DNA from: DASZTV01 sp035547515
GTDB taxonomy: Bacteria; Actinomycetota; Actinomycetes; JAFAQI01
Assembly: GCA_035547515.1 (NCBI GenBank)
Contig: DASZUS010000065.1
Coordinates: forward strand, 1 to 64,000
Length of the DNA: 64,000 bases
Direction: 5' to 3'
The notes under the pieces were generated by a model, which was not told the origin of the DNA, made no database searches, and saw only the letters and a program-made list of their open reading frames with translations. The position numbers were made by a program, and so were the translations under genes. Below are positions 43,376-51,249 of this stretch, piece by piece (within the stretch, counting starts at the first letter, position 1; every line of letters starts with the position of its first letter).

Positions 43376-44253
43376 GCACGCGTTCGCCCGCTCCCGGCAC
43401 GGAGCACCGGGGGGCGCTGACAACGCGGGCACAGGTACGACGAGCGGTTCGTGAACTGCACCCGCACAATCGGGGTGCCGCACCTCGAGCAGGGCCGGCC
43501 TTCCCGCCCGTAGACCTCCAGCGAGCGTTCGAACCACCCGCTTTCGCCGTTGACCGCGACGTAGAGCGCGTCGAAGGACGTGCCGCCCGCCGTGATCGCC
43601 TCGCGCAGCACCGCGTCGACCGCGTCCAGCAGCCGGCTCACGTCGGCGGGGCGAAGCCGGTCCGTCGGCCGCTCGAAATGCATCCGGGCGCGCCACAACG
43701 ACTCGTCGGCGTAGATGTTGCCGATGCCCGAGATCAGGGTCTGGTCCAGGATCGCCCGCTTGACCCCCGTGTGCCGGCGCCGGAGCGCGACGCTGAACCG
43801 CTGCGGGTCGAAGGCAGGCTCGAGCGGATCGGGCGCGACGTGAGCGAGCACCGTCGGGACGCCGTCGTCGGTCAGGCTCTCATCGGCCAGGGCCAGCCCG
43901 CCGAAGGTTCGCTGGTCACAGAAGCGCAGCTCCGGCCCTCCGTCGTCGAACCGCCAACGCGCGCGCAGATGACGGTTCGGCGGGTCGTGCGGGTCGACCG
44001 CCAGAAACTGGCCGGACATCCCGAGGTGAGCCAGCAGGTTCGACCCGTCGTCCAGCGGCAGCCAGAGGTACTTCCCGCGCCGCTTCGCGGCCACGACCTG
44101 GCGCCCTGCCATCCGGGCGACGAAGTCGTCCGCACCGCCGGCGTGGCGGCGCAGCGTCCGGGGCCCGAAGACCTCGACCTCGGCGATCCGCCGGCCGACC
44201 ACCCGCTTCTCGAGACCGGCCCGAACCGTCTCGACCTCTGGCAGCTCAGGCAC
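43372..44253 (-). CDS. mutM: Formamidopyrimidine-DNA glycosylase
   Basis: Removes oxidised purines such as 8-oxoguanine. The 293-residue product has the catalytic N-terminus PELPEVETVRAGLE (Pro and Glu after Met removal), the Lys in AKRRGKYLWLPL, and the C-terminal zinc finger CSRCGTPIVRVQFTNRSSYLCPRCQ in two adjacent halves. It overlaps the rnc stop by eight bases, giving the rnc-mutM coupling usual in actinobacteria. Confidence 0.96.
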   Translation of the reverse strand: MPELPEVETVRAGLEKRVVGRRIAEVEVFGPRTLRRHAGGADDFVARMAGRQVVAAKRRGKYLWLPLDDGSNLLAHLGMSGQFLAVDPHDPPNRHLRARWRFDDGGPELRFCDQRTFGGLALADESLTDDGVPTVLAHVAPDPLEPAFDPQRFSVALRRRHTGVKRAILDQTLISGIGNIYADESLWRARMHFERPTDRLRPADVSRLLDAVDAVLREAITAGGTSFDALYVAVNGESGWFERSLEVYGREGRPCSRCGTPIVRVQFTNRSSYLCPRCQRPPVLRAGSGRTRA

Positions 44254-44980
44254 TACTGGCCGGGGCCGGGTCGGCGTGCGCGCGGCCCGGTGGCGTGGCG
44301 CTCAGCGCCGTCCATGCCTGCTCGGCGGCGTTCTGCTCGGCTTCCTTCTTGCTGTTGCCGACGCCCTCACCGACCGGCGCTCCGCCGAGCAGCACAGTGG
44401 CGCGGAACGTCTTCGCGTGGTCCGGGCCGCTCTCCTCGACGGCGTACTCCGGCGCACCGATCCCCCGCTCGGCGCCGAGCTCTTGCAGCGAGGTCTTCCA
44501 GTCCAAGCCGGCGCCGAGCCCCGCGGCACCCTCGAGCGCGGCGGCGAAAAGCCGCAGGACGAGCGCCCGGGTCGGCTCGAGGCCACGATCGAGGTAGTAG
44601 GCGCCGATCACCGCTTCCAGCGCATCCGCGAGGATCGAAGACTTGTCACGGCCCCCGGTCGTCTCCTCGCCGCGGCCGAGCTTGAGATAGGCACCGAGGC
44701 CGATCTCGCGGCCGACTCCGGCCAGCGCGCGGGAGTTGACGACCGCGGCGCGCAGCTTCGCCAGCTGCCCCTCCGGCAGGTCGGGAAAGCGGCGGTAGAG
44801 CTCCTCGGTCACGATGATGCCGAGGACCGAGTCGCCGAGAAACTCCAGGCGCTCGTTCGTCGGCACGCCGCCGTTCTCGTAGGCGAACGACCGATGCGTG
44901 ACAGACAGCTCGACCAGCGTCTGGTCGACGTCTCCGCCGAGCGTCGCGATCAGTCCCGCGACCGCTTCACCCTCAGGCAC
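44246..44980 (-). CDS. rnc: Ribonuclease III
   Basis: A double-strand-specific endonuclease for rRNA processing. The 244-residue product has the signature NERLEFLGDSVLGIIVTEEL with the catalytic acidic residues, a second acidic site in DKSSILADALEAVIGAYYLD, and a C-terminal double-stranded-RNA-binding domain (PDHAKTFRATVLLGGAPVGEGVGNSKKEAEQNAAEQA). It is translationally coupled to the acyl carrier protein gene before it and to mutM after it. Confidence 0.96.
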   Translation of the reverse strand: MPEGEAVAGLIATLGGDVDQTLVELSVTHRSFAYENGGVPTNERLEFLGDSVLGIIVTEELYRRFPDLPEGQLAKLRAAVVNSRALAGVGREIGLGAYLKLGRGEETTGGRDKSSILADALEAVIGAYYLDRGLEPTRALVLRLFAAALEGAAGLGAGLDWKTSLQELGAERGIGAPEYAVEESGPDHAKTFRATVLLGGAPVGEGVGNSKKEAEQNAAEQAWTALSATPPGRAHADPAPASSA

Positions 44981-45215
44981 TGCGCTGACTGGCCAGGTAG
45001 GCGTCGATCTCGCCGAGCGTTCTCACCCGGCCGAGTGTTGCGTCGTCGATGTGTACGACGATGCCGTCGCGGGCGAGCTCGGCCTCGACCACGTCGGCGA
45101 TCCCGACCCGCACGAGCGAGTCCGCGTCGAGCAGGTCCAGGGTCGTGTCCGCAGCCAGCGTCGCCGGATCGACGCTGCAGACCAGCGCGACCGCGGAGCG
45201 CACCGTGCTGGACAA
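44973..45215 (-). CDS. Acyl carrier protein-like
   Basis: A short helical protein with the phosphopantetheine site in LLDADSLVRVGIADVVE (Asp-Ser-Leu) and the helix-2 and helix-3 pattern of ACP. The ending VRTLGEIDAYLASQRSA is ACP-like. An ACP-like gene between rpmF and rnc is known in other bacteria. The start is uncertain: TTG at 45215 gives ~80 residues, the normal ACP size, and GTG at 45203 gives 76. It begins just after the rpmF stop and overlaps rnc by eight bases. No plsX gene is present beside it. Confidence 0.65.
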   Translation of the reverse strand: MSSTVRSAVALVCSVDPATLAADTTLDLLDADSLVRVGIADVVEAELARDGIVVHIDDATLGRVRTLGEIDAYLASQRSA

Positions 45216-45235
45216 CCGAGGTGGTGTCAGCTCGG

Positions 45236-45409
45236 TCAGACGGCTACGACCTGACGGTCGTTGTAGGTGCCGCAGACCGAGCAGGCGGTGTGCGGCAGCT
45301 TCGGCTGACGACAACGCGGGCAGCTCACGAGGGACGGCGCGCTGGCCTTCCACTGCGAGCGACGCGAGCGCGTGTTGCTGCGCGACATACGGCGCTTGGG
45401 AACGGCCAC
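45236..45409 (-). CDS. rpmF: 50S ribosomal protein L32
   Basis: A 57-residue protein beginning VAVPKRRMSRSNTRSRRSQWKAS in adjacent pieces, the standard L32 N-terminus. Two CxxC pairs follow (CPRCRQPKLPHTACSVCG), so this is the zinc-binding form. The start is GTG at 45409, three bases from the DUF177 stop. It is read in the DUF177-rpmF-acp-rnc-mutM order that is widespread in bacteria. Confidence 0.95.
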   Translation of the reverse strand: MAVPKRRMSRSNTRSRRSQWKASAPSLVSCPRCRQPKLPHTACSVCGTYNDRQVVAV

Positions 45410-45411
45410 GA

Positions 45412-45972
45412 TCAGTTCTCCTCATTGTTGCTCGTCAGTCCGGACTCCTCGTCCGGCTCCTTCAAGAGTGCAAGGGCTGCCCATCTTGGGTCAACTTCGT
45501 CGTGGCCGTGATCAGGCTCCACGTCAGCCATCCGGACCCCACATGTGGGGCACAGACCCTCGCAATCAGGATCGCACAGCGGGTTCAGCGGCAGGCCGAG
45601 CACGACCGCGTCGCGCACCGCCGGCTCCAGATCGAGGATGTCGCCTTCGAGGGTGAGCGCCTCGTCGTCCTCGGGGTCGGGCTGGTAGCCGTAGAGCTCC
45701 TGAACCGGCACCCGAAGCTGGAGCTCGACCGGGTCCAGGCAGCGGCCGCACTCGGTCGACACCGCCAGCTCGACCGTCGCGGTCACGAGCACGCCGTCCA
45801 TCACGGCTTCGAACCGGGCGTCGATGACCACCGGCGTACCGGCGGGGACGCTGACCAGGTCCAGGCCCCAGCCCTCCGGCGCGGCGACGTCGATCCGCTC
45901 CTCGCGCATCGAGCCGGCCCGGCGGCCCAGCTGGCGCGTGTCGTATCGAAAGGCGGACTTCACGTCGGACAA
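45412..45972 (-). CDS. DUF177 (YceD-like) protein
   Basis: A 186-residue protein of the YceD/DUF177 family, nearly always encoded just before rpmF and linked in some bacteria and plants to 23S rRNA accumulation. The family's two cysteine pairs are seen in CGRCLDPV and CDPDCEGLCPTCG. The N-terminal segment YDTRQLGRRAGSMREERIDV is typical of actinobacterial members. The stop lies three bases before the rpmF GTG. Confidence 0.9.
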   Translation of the reverse strand: MSDVKSAFRYDTRQLGRRAGSMREERIDVAAPEGWGLDLVSVPAGTPVVIDARFEAVMDGVLVTATVELAVSTECGRCLDPVELQLRVPVQELYGYQPDPEDDEALTLEGDILDLEPAVRDAVVLGLPLNPLCDPDCEGLCPTCGVRMADVEPDHGHDEVDPRWAALALLKEPDEESGLTSNNEEN

Positions 45973-45994
45973 GGCTACCGAGCGCTGGGCGCCG

Positions 45995-46048
45995 GCTGCC
46001 GGGCTAAGCGCCCGGCTCTGCCCTCTGCTGCCGGGCTAAGCGCCCGGC
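45995..46048. repeat. Tandem duplicated hairpin overlapping the end of the sepIVA-like gene
   Basis: A 22-bp sequence (GCTGCCGGGCTAAGCGCCCGGC) occurs at 45995-46016 and again at 46027-46048, 32 bp apart. Each copy contains the perfect stem GCCGGGC / GCCCGGC with a five-base loop. The second copy includes the last codons and stop of the sepIVA-like gene. A duplicated terminator-like hairpin is the simplest reading. Confidence 0.7.
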
Positions 46049-46542
46049 AGTGGCTCCAGCTCCTCGTCCTCGTCCACGTCCGCGAGGTCTTCGAGCTCAT
46101 GACGGCCGTTGATCTTGTTCCGCCCGTGCTCGACGGCGTGCAACGTGCGGGTGAGCACGATCTCGAAGTTGGCGAGCTTGCCGTCGACGTAGTCGTCGAC
46201 CTCGCGCCGCATCCGATCGGACTCCGCGTTGGCGGCGGCGACCAGCCGCTCGGCCTCCCGCGTCGCTTCCTTGACCACCTCGGTCCGCGAGACCAGCCGA
46301 GCCCGCTCAGCTTCCGCCTCGGCGATGATCACGCCTGCCTCGGCGCGTCCCTCTTCGATCACCGAAGCACGGTCGCGCAGCAGGGCGCGGGACTTGCGCA
46401 GCTCCTCGGGAAGCGCTTTGCGCAGCTCCTCGATGGCCTCGAGCATCTCGTTGCGGTTGACGATGCAGGACGCCGACATCGGCATGGCACGGGCGTTCTC
46501 GATCATCGCGACGAACTCGTCGAGCTTCTCGGAGATCCCCAC
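46036..46542 (-). CDS. sepIVA: SepIVA-like (DivIVA-related) coiled-coil protein
   Basis: A 168-residue protein with a short N-terminal region (ISEKLDEFVAMIENARAMPMSAS), then continuous coiled coil of the kind mislabelled as ATP synthase subunit b (VIIAEAEAERARLVSRTEVV, EATREAERLVAAANAESDRM) and an acidic tail. In Mycobacterium the homologue beside DUF177 and rnc is SepIVA, which is needed for septation. Position between coaD and DUF177 and the DivIVA-like build fit this. The gene name is assigned from synteny and architecture, so the role is inferred. Confidence 0.75.
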   Translation of the reverse strand: MGISEKLDEFVAMIENARAMPMSASCIVNRNEMLEAIEELRKALPEELRKSRALLRDRASVIEEGRAEAGVIIAEAEAERARLVSRTEVVKEATREAERLVAAANAESDRMRREVDDYVDGKLANFEIVLTRTLHAVEHGRNKINGRHELEDLADVDEDEELEPLPGA

Positions 46543-46560
46543 GCTTGTTCTGCCTCGCTC

Positions 46561-47040
46561 TCAGTTTTCCGCGAGCCGCTGCTTCAAGCGACGAAGGACG
46601 GGCTCGGGTACGAGCTTCGACACGTCCCCGCCGTATGTCGCGACCTCTTTCACGAGGCTCGACGAAAGAAAACTGTAATGCGGGTCCGCCGGCATGAACA
46701 ACGTGTCGACCTTCGCGAGCGAGTGGTTCATCTGGCCCATCTGCAGCTCGTAGTCGAAGTCGCTGACCGCCCGCAACCCCTTGACGATGACCTTCACGTC
46801 GTGGGCGACGCAGAAGTCGACGAGCAGGCCGCGGAAGGTGTCCACCGACACGTTCGGCAGGTGGGCGGTCGCCTCACGGATCAGCTCGAGGCGCTCGGCG
46901 GGCTCGAACAACCGGTTCTTCGACACGTTGACACCCACGACGACGATGATCTCGTCGAAGAGCTCACTGGCCCGGGCGATCACATCGAGATGGCCGTTGG
47001 TAATGGGATCGAACGAGCCCGGACACACCGCCCGCCTCAT
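46561..47040 (-). CDS. coaD: Phosphopantetheine adenylyltransferase
   Basis: Catalyses the fourth step of coenzyme A synthesis. The 159-residue product has the nucleotidyltransferase T/HxGH motif in CPGSFDPITNGHLDVI, and the later conserved SFLSSSLVKEVA. It starts at the ATG at 47040, which overlaps the rsmD stop as ATGA; rsmD-coaD pairing is universal in this phylum. Confidence 0.96.
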   Translation of the reverse strand: MRRAVCPGSFDPITNGHLDVIARASELFDEIIVVVGVNVSKNRLFEPAERLELIREATAHLPNVSVDTFRGLLVDFCVAHDVKVIVKGLRAVSDFDYELQMGQMNHSLAKVDTLFMPADPHYSFLSSSLVKEVATYGGDVSKLVPEPVLRRLKQRLAEN

Positions 47041-47588
47041 GAGGCGCGACCGTACCAGAGGGTGGTATCGCCGTACTTCCGCGACCGCAACCCCACGAGT
47101 CCCTCTGGCCACACGATCGCGCCGTCGCGGGTGGCCCGCTCGACGCAGACGACCGCGTCCCGGGCAAGCCACCCGCTGACCGCCAGCACCGCCAGGACCC
47201 GGTCGACCGGCTCGGCGTACGGCGGGTCGAGGAACACCGTCTGGTACGGCGCGGGCGTCCCGGCAAGAAACCGCTCGACCGTGCTCGCGACGACCTCTAC
47301 CCGGGTGGAGGCCGGCACTGCGGCGAGGTTTCGCCGGATCACCTTGACCGCGCTCGGGTCGCGCTCGACGAGGGTGACCGCGCCCGCTCCCCGGCTCGCG
47401 GCCTCGAGTCCCACAGCCCCGGAGCCGGCGTACAGGTCGAGGAACGCCACTCCCTGCAGGCCGCCGGGCAAGGACTCGAGCGAGGAGAACAGCGCCTCAC
47501 GGACCCGGTCCGAGGTGGGCCGGGTGCCGCGACCGGGTGGGGTGGCAAGCCGACGCCCACCCGCGGCCCCGCCGATGACGCGACTCAT
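47037..47588 (-). CDS. rsmD: 16S rRNA (guanine(966)-N(2))-methyltransferase
   Basis: A 183-residue SAM-dependent methyltransferase with the SAM-binding FLDLYAGSGAVGLEAASRGAG and the catalytic VFLDPPYAEP. It opens RVIGGAAGGRRLATPPGRGTRPTSDRVREALFSSL in adjacent pieces, the normal RsmD N-terminus. Overlapping stops and starts join it to recG before and coaD after. Confidence 0.95.
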   Translation of the reverse strand: MSRVIGGAAGGRRLATPPGRGTRPTSDRVREALFSSLESLPGGLQGVAFLDLYAGSGAVGLEAASRGAGAVTLVERDPSAVKVIRRNLAAVPASTRVEVVASTVERFLAGTPAPYQTVFLDPPYAEPVDRVLAVLAVSGWLARDAVVCVERATRDGAIVWPEGLVGLRSRKYGDTTLWYGRAS

Positions 47589-49726
47589 GCCTTGCCGAGG
47601 TAGTCGGCGCGCTCGTCGGCCTCCAGCGCCTCGACCTCGGCGCGCAGCGCCGGATGCCGCTCGAGGGTCGGGTCGTGCGCGACGAGCTCCCCCGCATCGA
47701 GACGTGCCGTGTCGATGATCCCCTCGTCGCGCAGCAGGCGCAGCAGCTTGAGCTTCGAGCGCCGGCCCGACTGCGACTGCCCGAGGACGTCTCCCTCACG
47801 CCGCTGCTCGAGGTCGAGCCGGGCCAGCTCGAACCCGTCGGTGGTCGCCGCGACGCCGTCGAGGCGTTCCCGGGCGGGTGTCCCCGCCGCCGCGCCGGTC
47901 ACCAGGAGGCAGACGCCGGGGTGCCCACCCCGGCCGATCCGGCCGCGGAGCTGGTGGAGCTGGGAGATCCCGAACCGGTCGGCATCCAGGACGATCATCA
48001 TCGTGGCGTTCGGCACGTCGACGCCGACCTCGATCACCGTGGTCGCGATCAGGACGTCGACGCGGCCCGCGGCGAACCGGCGCATCACCTCGTCCTTGGC
48101 ATCCGCCGGCAGGCGCCCGTGCAGCATCTCGATGGTCAGCCCGGCCAGCGGCCCGGAGGCGAGGCTCTCGGCGACCTCGGCGACCGTGGCAGTCGCGCCC
48201 CAGCCCTCCTCGGTCACCGCGTCGGAGCTCGCGGCGTCGTCGGCATCGATGCGAGGGCAGACGACGTAGACCTGGCGGCCGGCGGCGACCTCCTCGCGCG
48301 CGCGTTCCCAGACCCGGTCGAGCCAGCCGGGCTTGTCGGCGGTCGGGACGACCGTGGTGGAGATCGGCTGACGACCGGCGGGGAGCTCGCTCAGGGTCGA
48401 GGTGTCCAGGTCGCCGTAGACCGTCATCGCCACGGTGCGCGGGATCGGCGTCGCCGTCATCACCAGCACGTGCGGCGGGGTGTCGGCCTTGCTCCGCAAC
48501 GCGTCGCGTTGCTCGACTCCGAACCGATGCTGCTCGTCCACGACCACCAGACCGAGGTCGAAGAACTGCACCGTGTTCTCGAGCAGAGCGTGCGTCCCGA
48601 TGACGATCCCAGCATCTCCGACCCCGATGTCGAGCAACGTCGCACGGCGCGCCGCTGCGCTCATCGATCCGGTCACCAGCGCGACCTTGGTCGCTCCCTC
48701 CGCGGCGTCGAGCTGGCCGCCCCGGCCGAGCGGCCCGAGCAGGGCATCGATCGAGCGGGCGTGCTGCTGGGCCAGCACCTCCGTCGGGGCGAGCAACGCC
48801 GCCTGCCCGCCGGAGTCGACGACCGCGAGCATCGCACGCAGCGCGACCACCGTCTTGCCGGATCCGACCTCGCCCTGAAGAAGGCGATGCATCGGCACCT
48901 GGCTGGACAGGTCGGCGAGCAGCTGCTCGCCGACCTCGCGCTGGCCGGCAGTCAGCTCGAAGGGCAGCGTCGCGTCGAAGGCCTCCAGGAGCCCGCCGGG
49001 GCGGGGAGCGCGCGGCTTCGCCGGCTCGAGCGCTGCCAGCATGCGCCGCTGGGCGAGGACGACCTGCATGACGAACGCCTCGTCGTAGCGCAGGCGGTCC
49101 TTGGCTCGCCCGAGCTCCTGGTAGTCCGCCGGCGCGTGGATCGTCCGGAACGCATCCGCTCGGCCCATCAGCCCGCGCTGCGCCCGCAGGACGTCGGGCA
49201 GCGTCTCCGGGATGTCGATCAGCTCCAGGGCATGGCGGATCGTCCGGCGCAGGAACCAGGTCTGCAGGCCCTTGGTCGCGGGATAGATCGCGAGCAGCTT
49301 GCCGGCGGACTCGACCATCCCGTCGGCGTCCGGGTTCATGTCGGGCTGCTTGAGCTGCAGCCTGCCCCGGAAGGTCTCGACCTCGCCCGCGACGACGATC
49401 TCGTCGCCCTCGGCGAGGGTTTTCTTCAGGTACGGCCGGTTGAAGAACGTGACCACCAGCCGGCCGGTCCCGTCGGTGACGGTGATGTCGGTCTTGTACA
49501 GCTTGGGCCGCAGCTGGTAACCCTCGACCTTGACGACCCGCACCTTCAGCGTCGCCTGCTCTCCCGGGCGCAGCTTCGACAGGTCGGTGAGCTCGCCCTG
49601 CTCGAAGTAACGACGGGGGTAGTGGCGGATCAGGTCGCCGACAGTGCGGATCTCGAAGGCCTTCTCGAGCAGCGCAGCAGGCTTCTCCCCCGAGACGACG
49701 CGCACATGCGACGACTCGTCGATCAC
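47585..49726 (-). CDS. recG: ATP-dependent DNA helicase RecG
   Basis: A 713-residue branch-migration helicase that rescues stalled forks. It has the N-terminal wedge/OB domain (DLIRHYPRRYFEQGELTDL, TLKVRVVKVEGY), helicase motif I LLQGEVGSGKTVVALRAM, motif II VVVDEQHRFG, motif III MTATPIPRT, and motif VI QLRGRIGRGGHPG. It is the first gene of the leftward recG-rsmD-coaD run and is divergent from rpmB. Confidence 0.97.
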   Translation of the reverse strand: MIDESSHVRVVSGEKPAALLEKAFEIRTVGDLIRHYPRRYFEQGELTDLSKLRPGEQATLKVRVVKVEGYQLRPKLYKTDITVTDGTGRLVVTFFNRPYLKKTLAEGDEIVVAGEVETFRGRLQLKQPDMNPDADGMVESAGKLLAIYPATKGLQTWFLRRTIRHALELIDIPETLPDVLRAQRGLMGRADAFRTIHAPADYQELGRAKDRLRYDEAFVMQVVLAQRRMLAALEPAKPRAPRPGGLLEAFDATLPFELTAGQREVGEQLLADLSSQVPMHRLLQGEVGSGKTVVALRAMLAVVDSGGQAALLAPTEVLAQQHARSIDALLGPLGRGGQLDAAEGATKVALVTGSMSAAARRATLLDIGVGDAGIVIGTHALLENTVQFFDLGLVVVDEQHRFGVEQRDALRSKADTPPHVLVMTATPIPRTVAMTVYGDLDTSTLSELPAGRQPISTTVVPTADKPGWLDRVWERAREEVAAGRQVYVVCPRIDADDAASSDAVTEEGWGATATVAEVAESLASGPLAGLTIEMLHGRLPADAKDEVMRRFAAGRVDVLIATTVIEVGVDVPNATMMIVLDADRFGISQLHQLRGRIGRGGHPGVCLLVTGAAAGTPARERLDGVAATTDGFELARLDLEQRREGDVLGQSQSGRRSKLKLLRLLRDEGIIDTARLDAGELVAHDPTLERHPALRAEVEALEADERADYLGKA

Positions 49727-49756
49727 ACCGGCACCTTAGGCGCGGAAACCGACGCT

Positions 49757-49786
49757 TTGAGTCCGGATCACGAGTCGGGCTAACCT
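49757..49786 (+). promoter_or_regulatory. Predicted promoter of rpmB, leaderless
   Basis: TTGAGT (49757-49762), an 18-base spacer and TAACCT (49781-49786) form a good match to the actinobacterial consensus. The GTG of rpmB follows six bases after the -10 with no Shine-Dalgarno sequence, so the message probably starts at the start codon. Confidence 0.55.
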
Positions 49787-49792
49787 GTTCCC

Positions 49793-49978
49793 GTGGCTTC
49801 CGTCTGTGATGTGTGCGGCAAGGGTCCCGGGTTCGGCATGAACGTGTCGCACTCGCACCGGCGTACCCGCCGTCGTTTCAACCCCAACATCCAGCCGGTG
49901 CGGGCCATGGTGAGCGGCGCCCGCAAGCGCATGAACGTCTGCACCTCCTGCCTCAAGGCCGGGAAGGTCGCCCGCTAG
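49793..49978 (+). CDS. rpmB: 50S ribosomal protein L28 (zinc form)
   Basis: A 61-residue L28 with both CxxC pairs (CDVCGKGP and CTSCLKAGKV). It has the conserved core NVSHSHRRTRRRFNPNIQPVRA in adjacent pieces. The cysteines make this the zinc-binding paralogue; no zinc-free copy is in the window. The GTG start follows a leaderless-type promoter. Its TAG stop shares a CTAG with the convergent GNAT gene. Confidence 0.95.
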   Translation: MASVCDVCGKGPGFGMNVSHSHRRTRRRFNPNIQPVRAMVSGARKRMNVCTSCLKAGKVAR

Positions 49979-50433
49979 AGCTTCTTCGCGAAGCTGTAGG
50001 ACCCGGGCCGGCACGCGTAGTGGCCGAAGCTGCCGGACCGCTCGTAGCCCGATGACTCGTAGAGGCTGATCGCCTCCGGCTGCTTGTCCCCGGTCTCGAG
50101 CACCACCTGCGACGCGCCCGCGGCGCGTGCTCGCTCCTCGAGAGCCGCGAGCATCAGCCTCGACAAGCCCCTACCCCGCATCTCGGGCACGACGTACATC
50201 CGCTTGATCTCGACGTCGGCCTGGCCGTGCCTGCGGAACGCGCCGGTGGCTACCGGGACGCCGTCGACATAGCCGACCAGGAACACCCCGGCCGGCGGCG
50301 CGAACTCCGAGGGGTCCACCGGGCTCTCGTCCGGACCGCCGTAACGCACGACGTACTCGGCCTGCACCGCCGCGACCAGCCGTTGCGCGGTGGCGCCGTC
50401 GTAAGGCTCTACCCGCAGCTCGAGCTCGCTCAT
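49975..50433 (-). CDS. GNAT family N-acetyltransferase
   Basis: A 152-residue single-domain acetyltransferase with the acetyl-CoA-binding block VEIKRMYVVPEMRGRGLSRLM and the C-terminal AISLYESSGYERSGSFGHYA. The substrate is unknown. It starts at the ATG at 50433, overlapping the thiD stop as ATGA, so it is the last gene of thiL-thiD-GNAT. It converges on rpmB with overlapping stop codons. Confidence 0.88.
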   Translation of the reverse strand: MSELELRVEPYDGATAQRLVAAVQAEYVVRYGGPDESPVDPSEFAPPAGVFLVGYVDGVPVATGAFRRHGQADVEIKRMYVVPEMRGRGLSRLMLAALEERARAAGASQVVLETGDKQPEAISLYESSGYERSGSFGHYACRPGSYSFAKKL

Positions 50434-51239
50434 CGCTGACGCCAGCCGTGGTCGACCGGCCCGATCCCCGCCCCTAGCGGGAACCCGGCGGCGATGGCCC
50501 CGGTCACGTAGTCCTTCGCGCCCGAGACCGCCTCCGGCACGTCGCGGCCGAGGGCGAGGTACGACGCGATCGCTGACGCCAGCGTGCAGCCGGTGCCGTG
50601 GGTGTGGACGGTGTCGAGCCGCTCGGTGGCGAGCTCCACCGTCGTGGTGCCGTCGGTGAGCAGGTCGACCGCGTCGCCGCGTGGCAGGTGCCCGCCCTTG
50701 ACGAGCACCCATGCCGGACCCAGGTCGAGCAAGGCGCGAGCGGCGCGGTGCTGTCCATCGCGGTCGGTGACGGCCAGCCCGGTCAGCCGCTCGACCTCGG
50801 GGAGGTTCGGCGTGACCACGGTTGCCAGCGGCAGCAGCTGCTCGACGATCGCGGTGACGGCGGGCTCCACCAGCAACGCGTCGCCGTGCTTGGACACGCA
50901 CACCGGGTCGACGACCAGTGGGGCCGGCACCGACCCGAGCTTGTCCGCGGCGACGGCAACGAGCTCGGGAGAGGCGAGCATGCCGGTCTTGACCGCGTCG
51001 ACGCCGATGTCGTCGATGACCGCGTCGAGCTGCGCCCGGACCGCCTCGGGCGAGAGCTCCCAGTAGCCGTGGACGCCCGTGGAGTCCTGAGCTGTGACAG
51101 CGGTGATCGCGGACATCCCGTGCACGCCCAGCGCAAGCATCGTCTTGAGATCCGCCTGGATGCCCGCACCGCCGCCGGAGTCGGAGCCGGCGATCGTCAG
51201 AACCCGCGGCGGGGCAGCGTGAGGCGGTGCGGCGGTCAT
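50430..51239 (-). CDS. thiD: Hydroxymethylpyrimidine/phosphomethylpyrimidine kinase
   Basis: Makes HMP diphosphate for thiamin synthesis. The 269-residue ribokinase-fold protein has TIAGSDSGGGAGIQADLKTM at the start, the VVDPVCVSKHG block, and the catalytic region VHTHGTGCTLASAIASYLALG. It lies ten bases downstream of thiL, so the last steps of thiamin diphosphate synthesis are encoded together. I saw no TPP riboswitch before thiL. Confidence 0.95.
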   Translation of the reverse strand: MTAAPPHAAPPRVLTIAGSDSGGGAGIQADLKTMLALGVHGMSAITAVTAQDSTGVHGYWELSPEAVRAQLDAVIDDIGVDAVKTGMLASPELVAVAADKLGSVPAPLVVDPVCVSKHGDALLVEPAVTAIVEQLLPLATVVTPNLPEVERLTGLAVTDRDGQHRAARALLDLGPAWVLVKGGHLPRGDAVDLLTDGTTTVELATERLDTVHTHGTGCTLASAIASYLALGRDVPEAVSGAKDYVTGAIAAGFPLGAGIGPVDHGWRQR

Positions 51240-51249
51240 CTCCGCGAGG

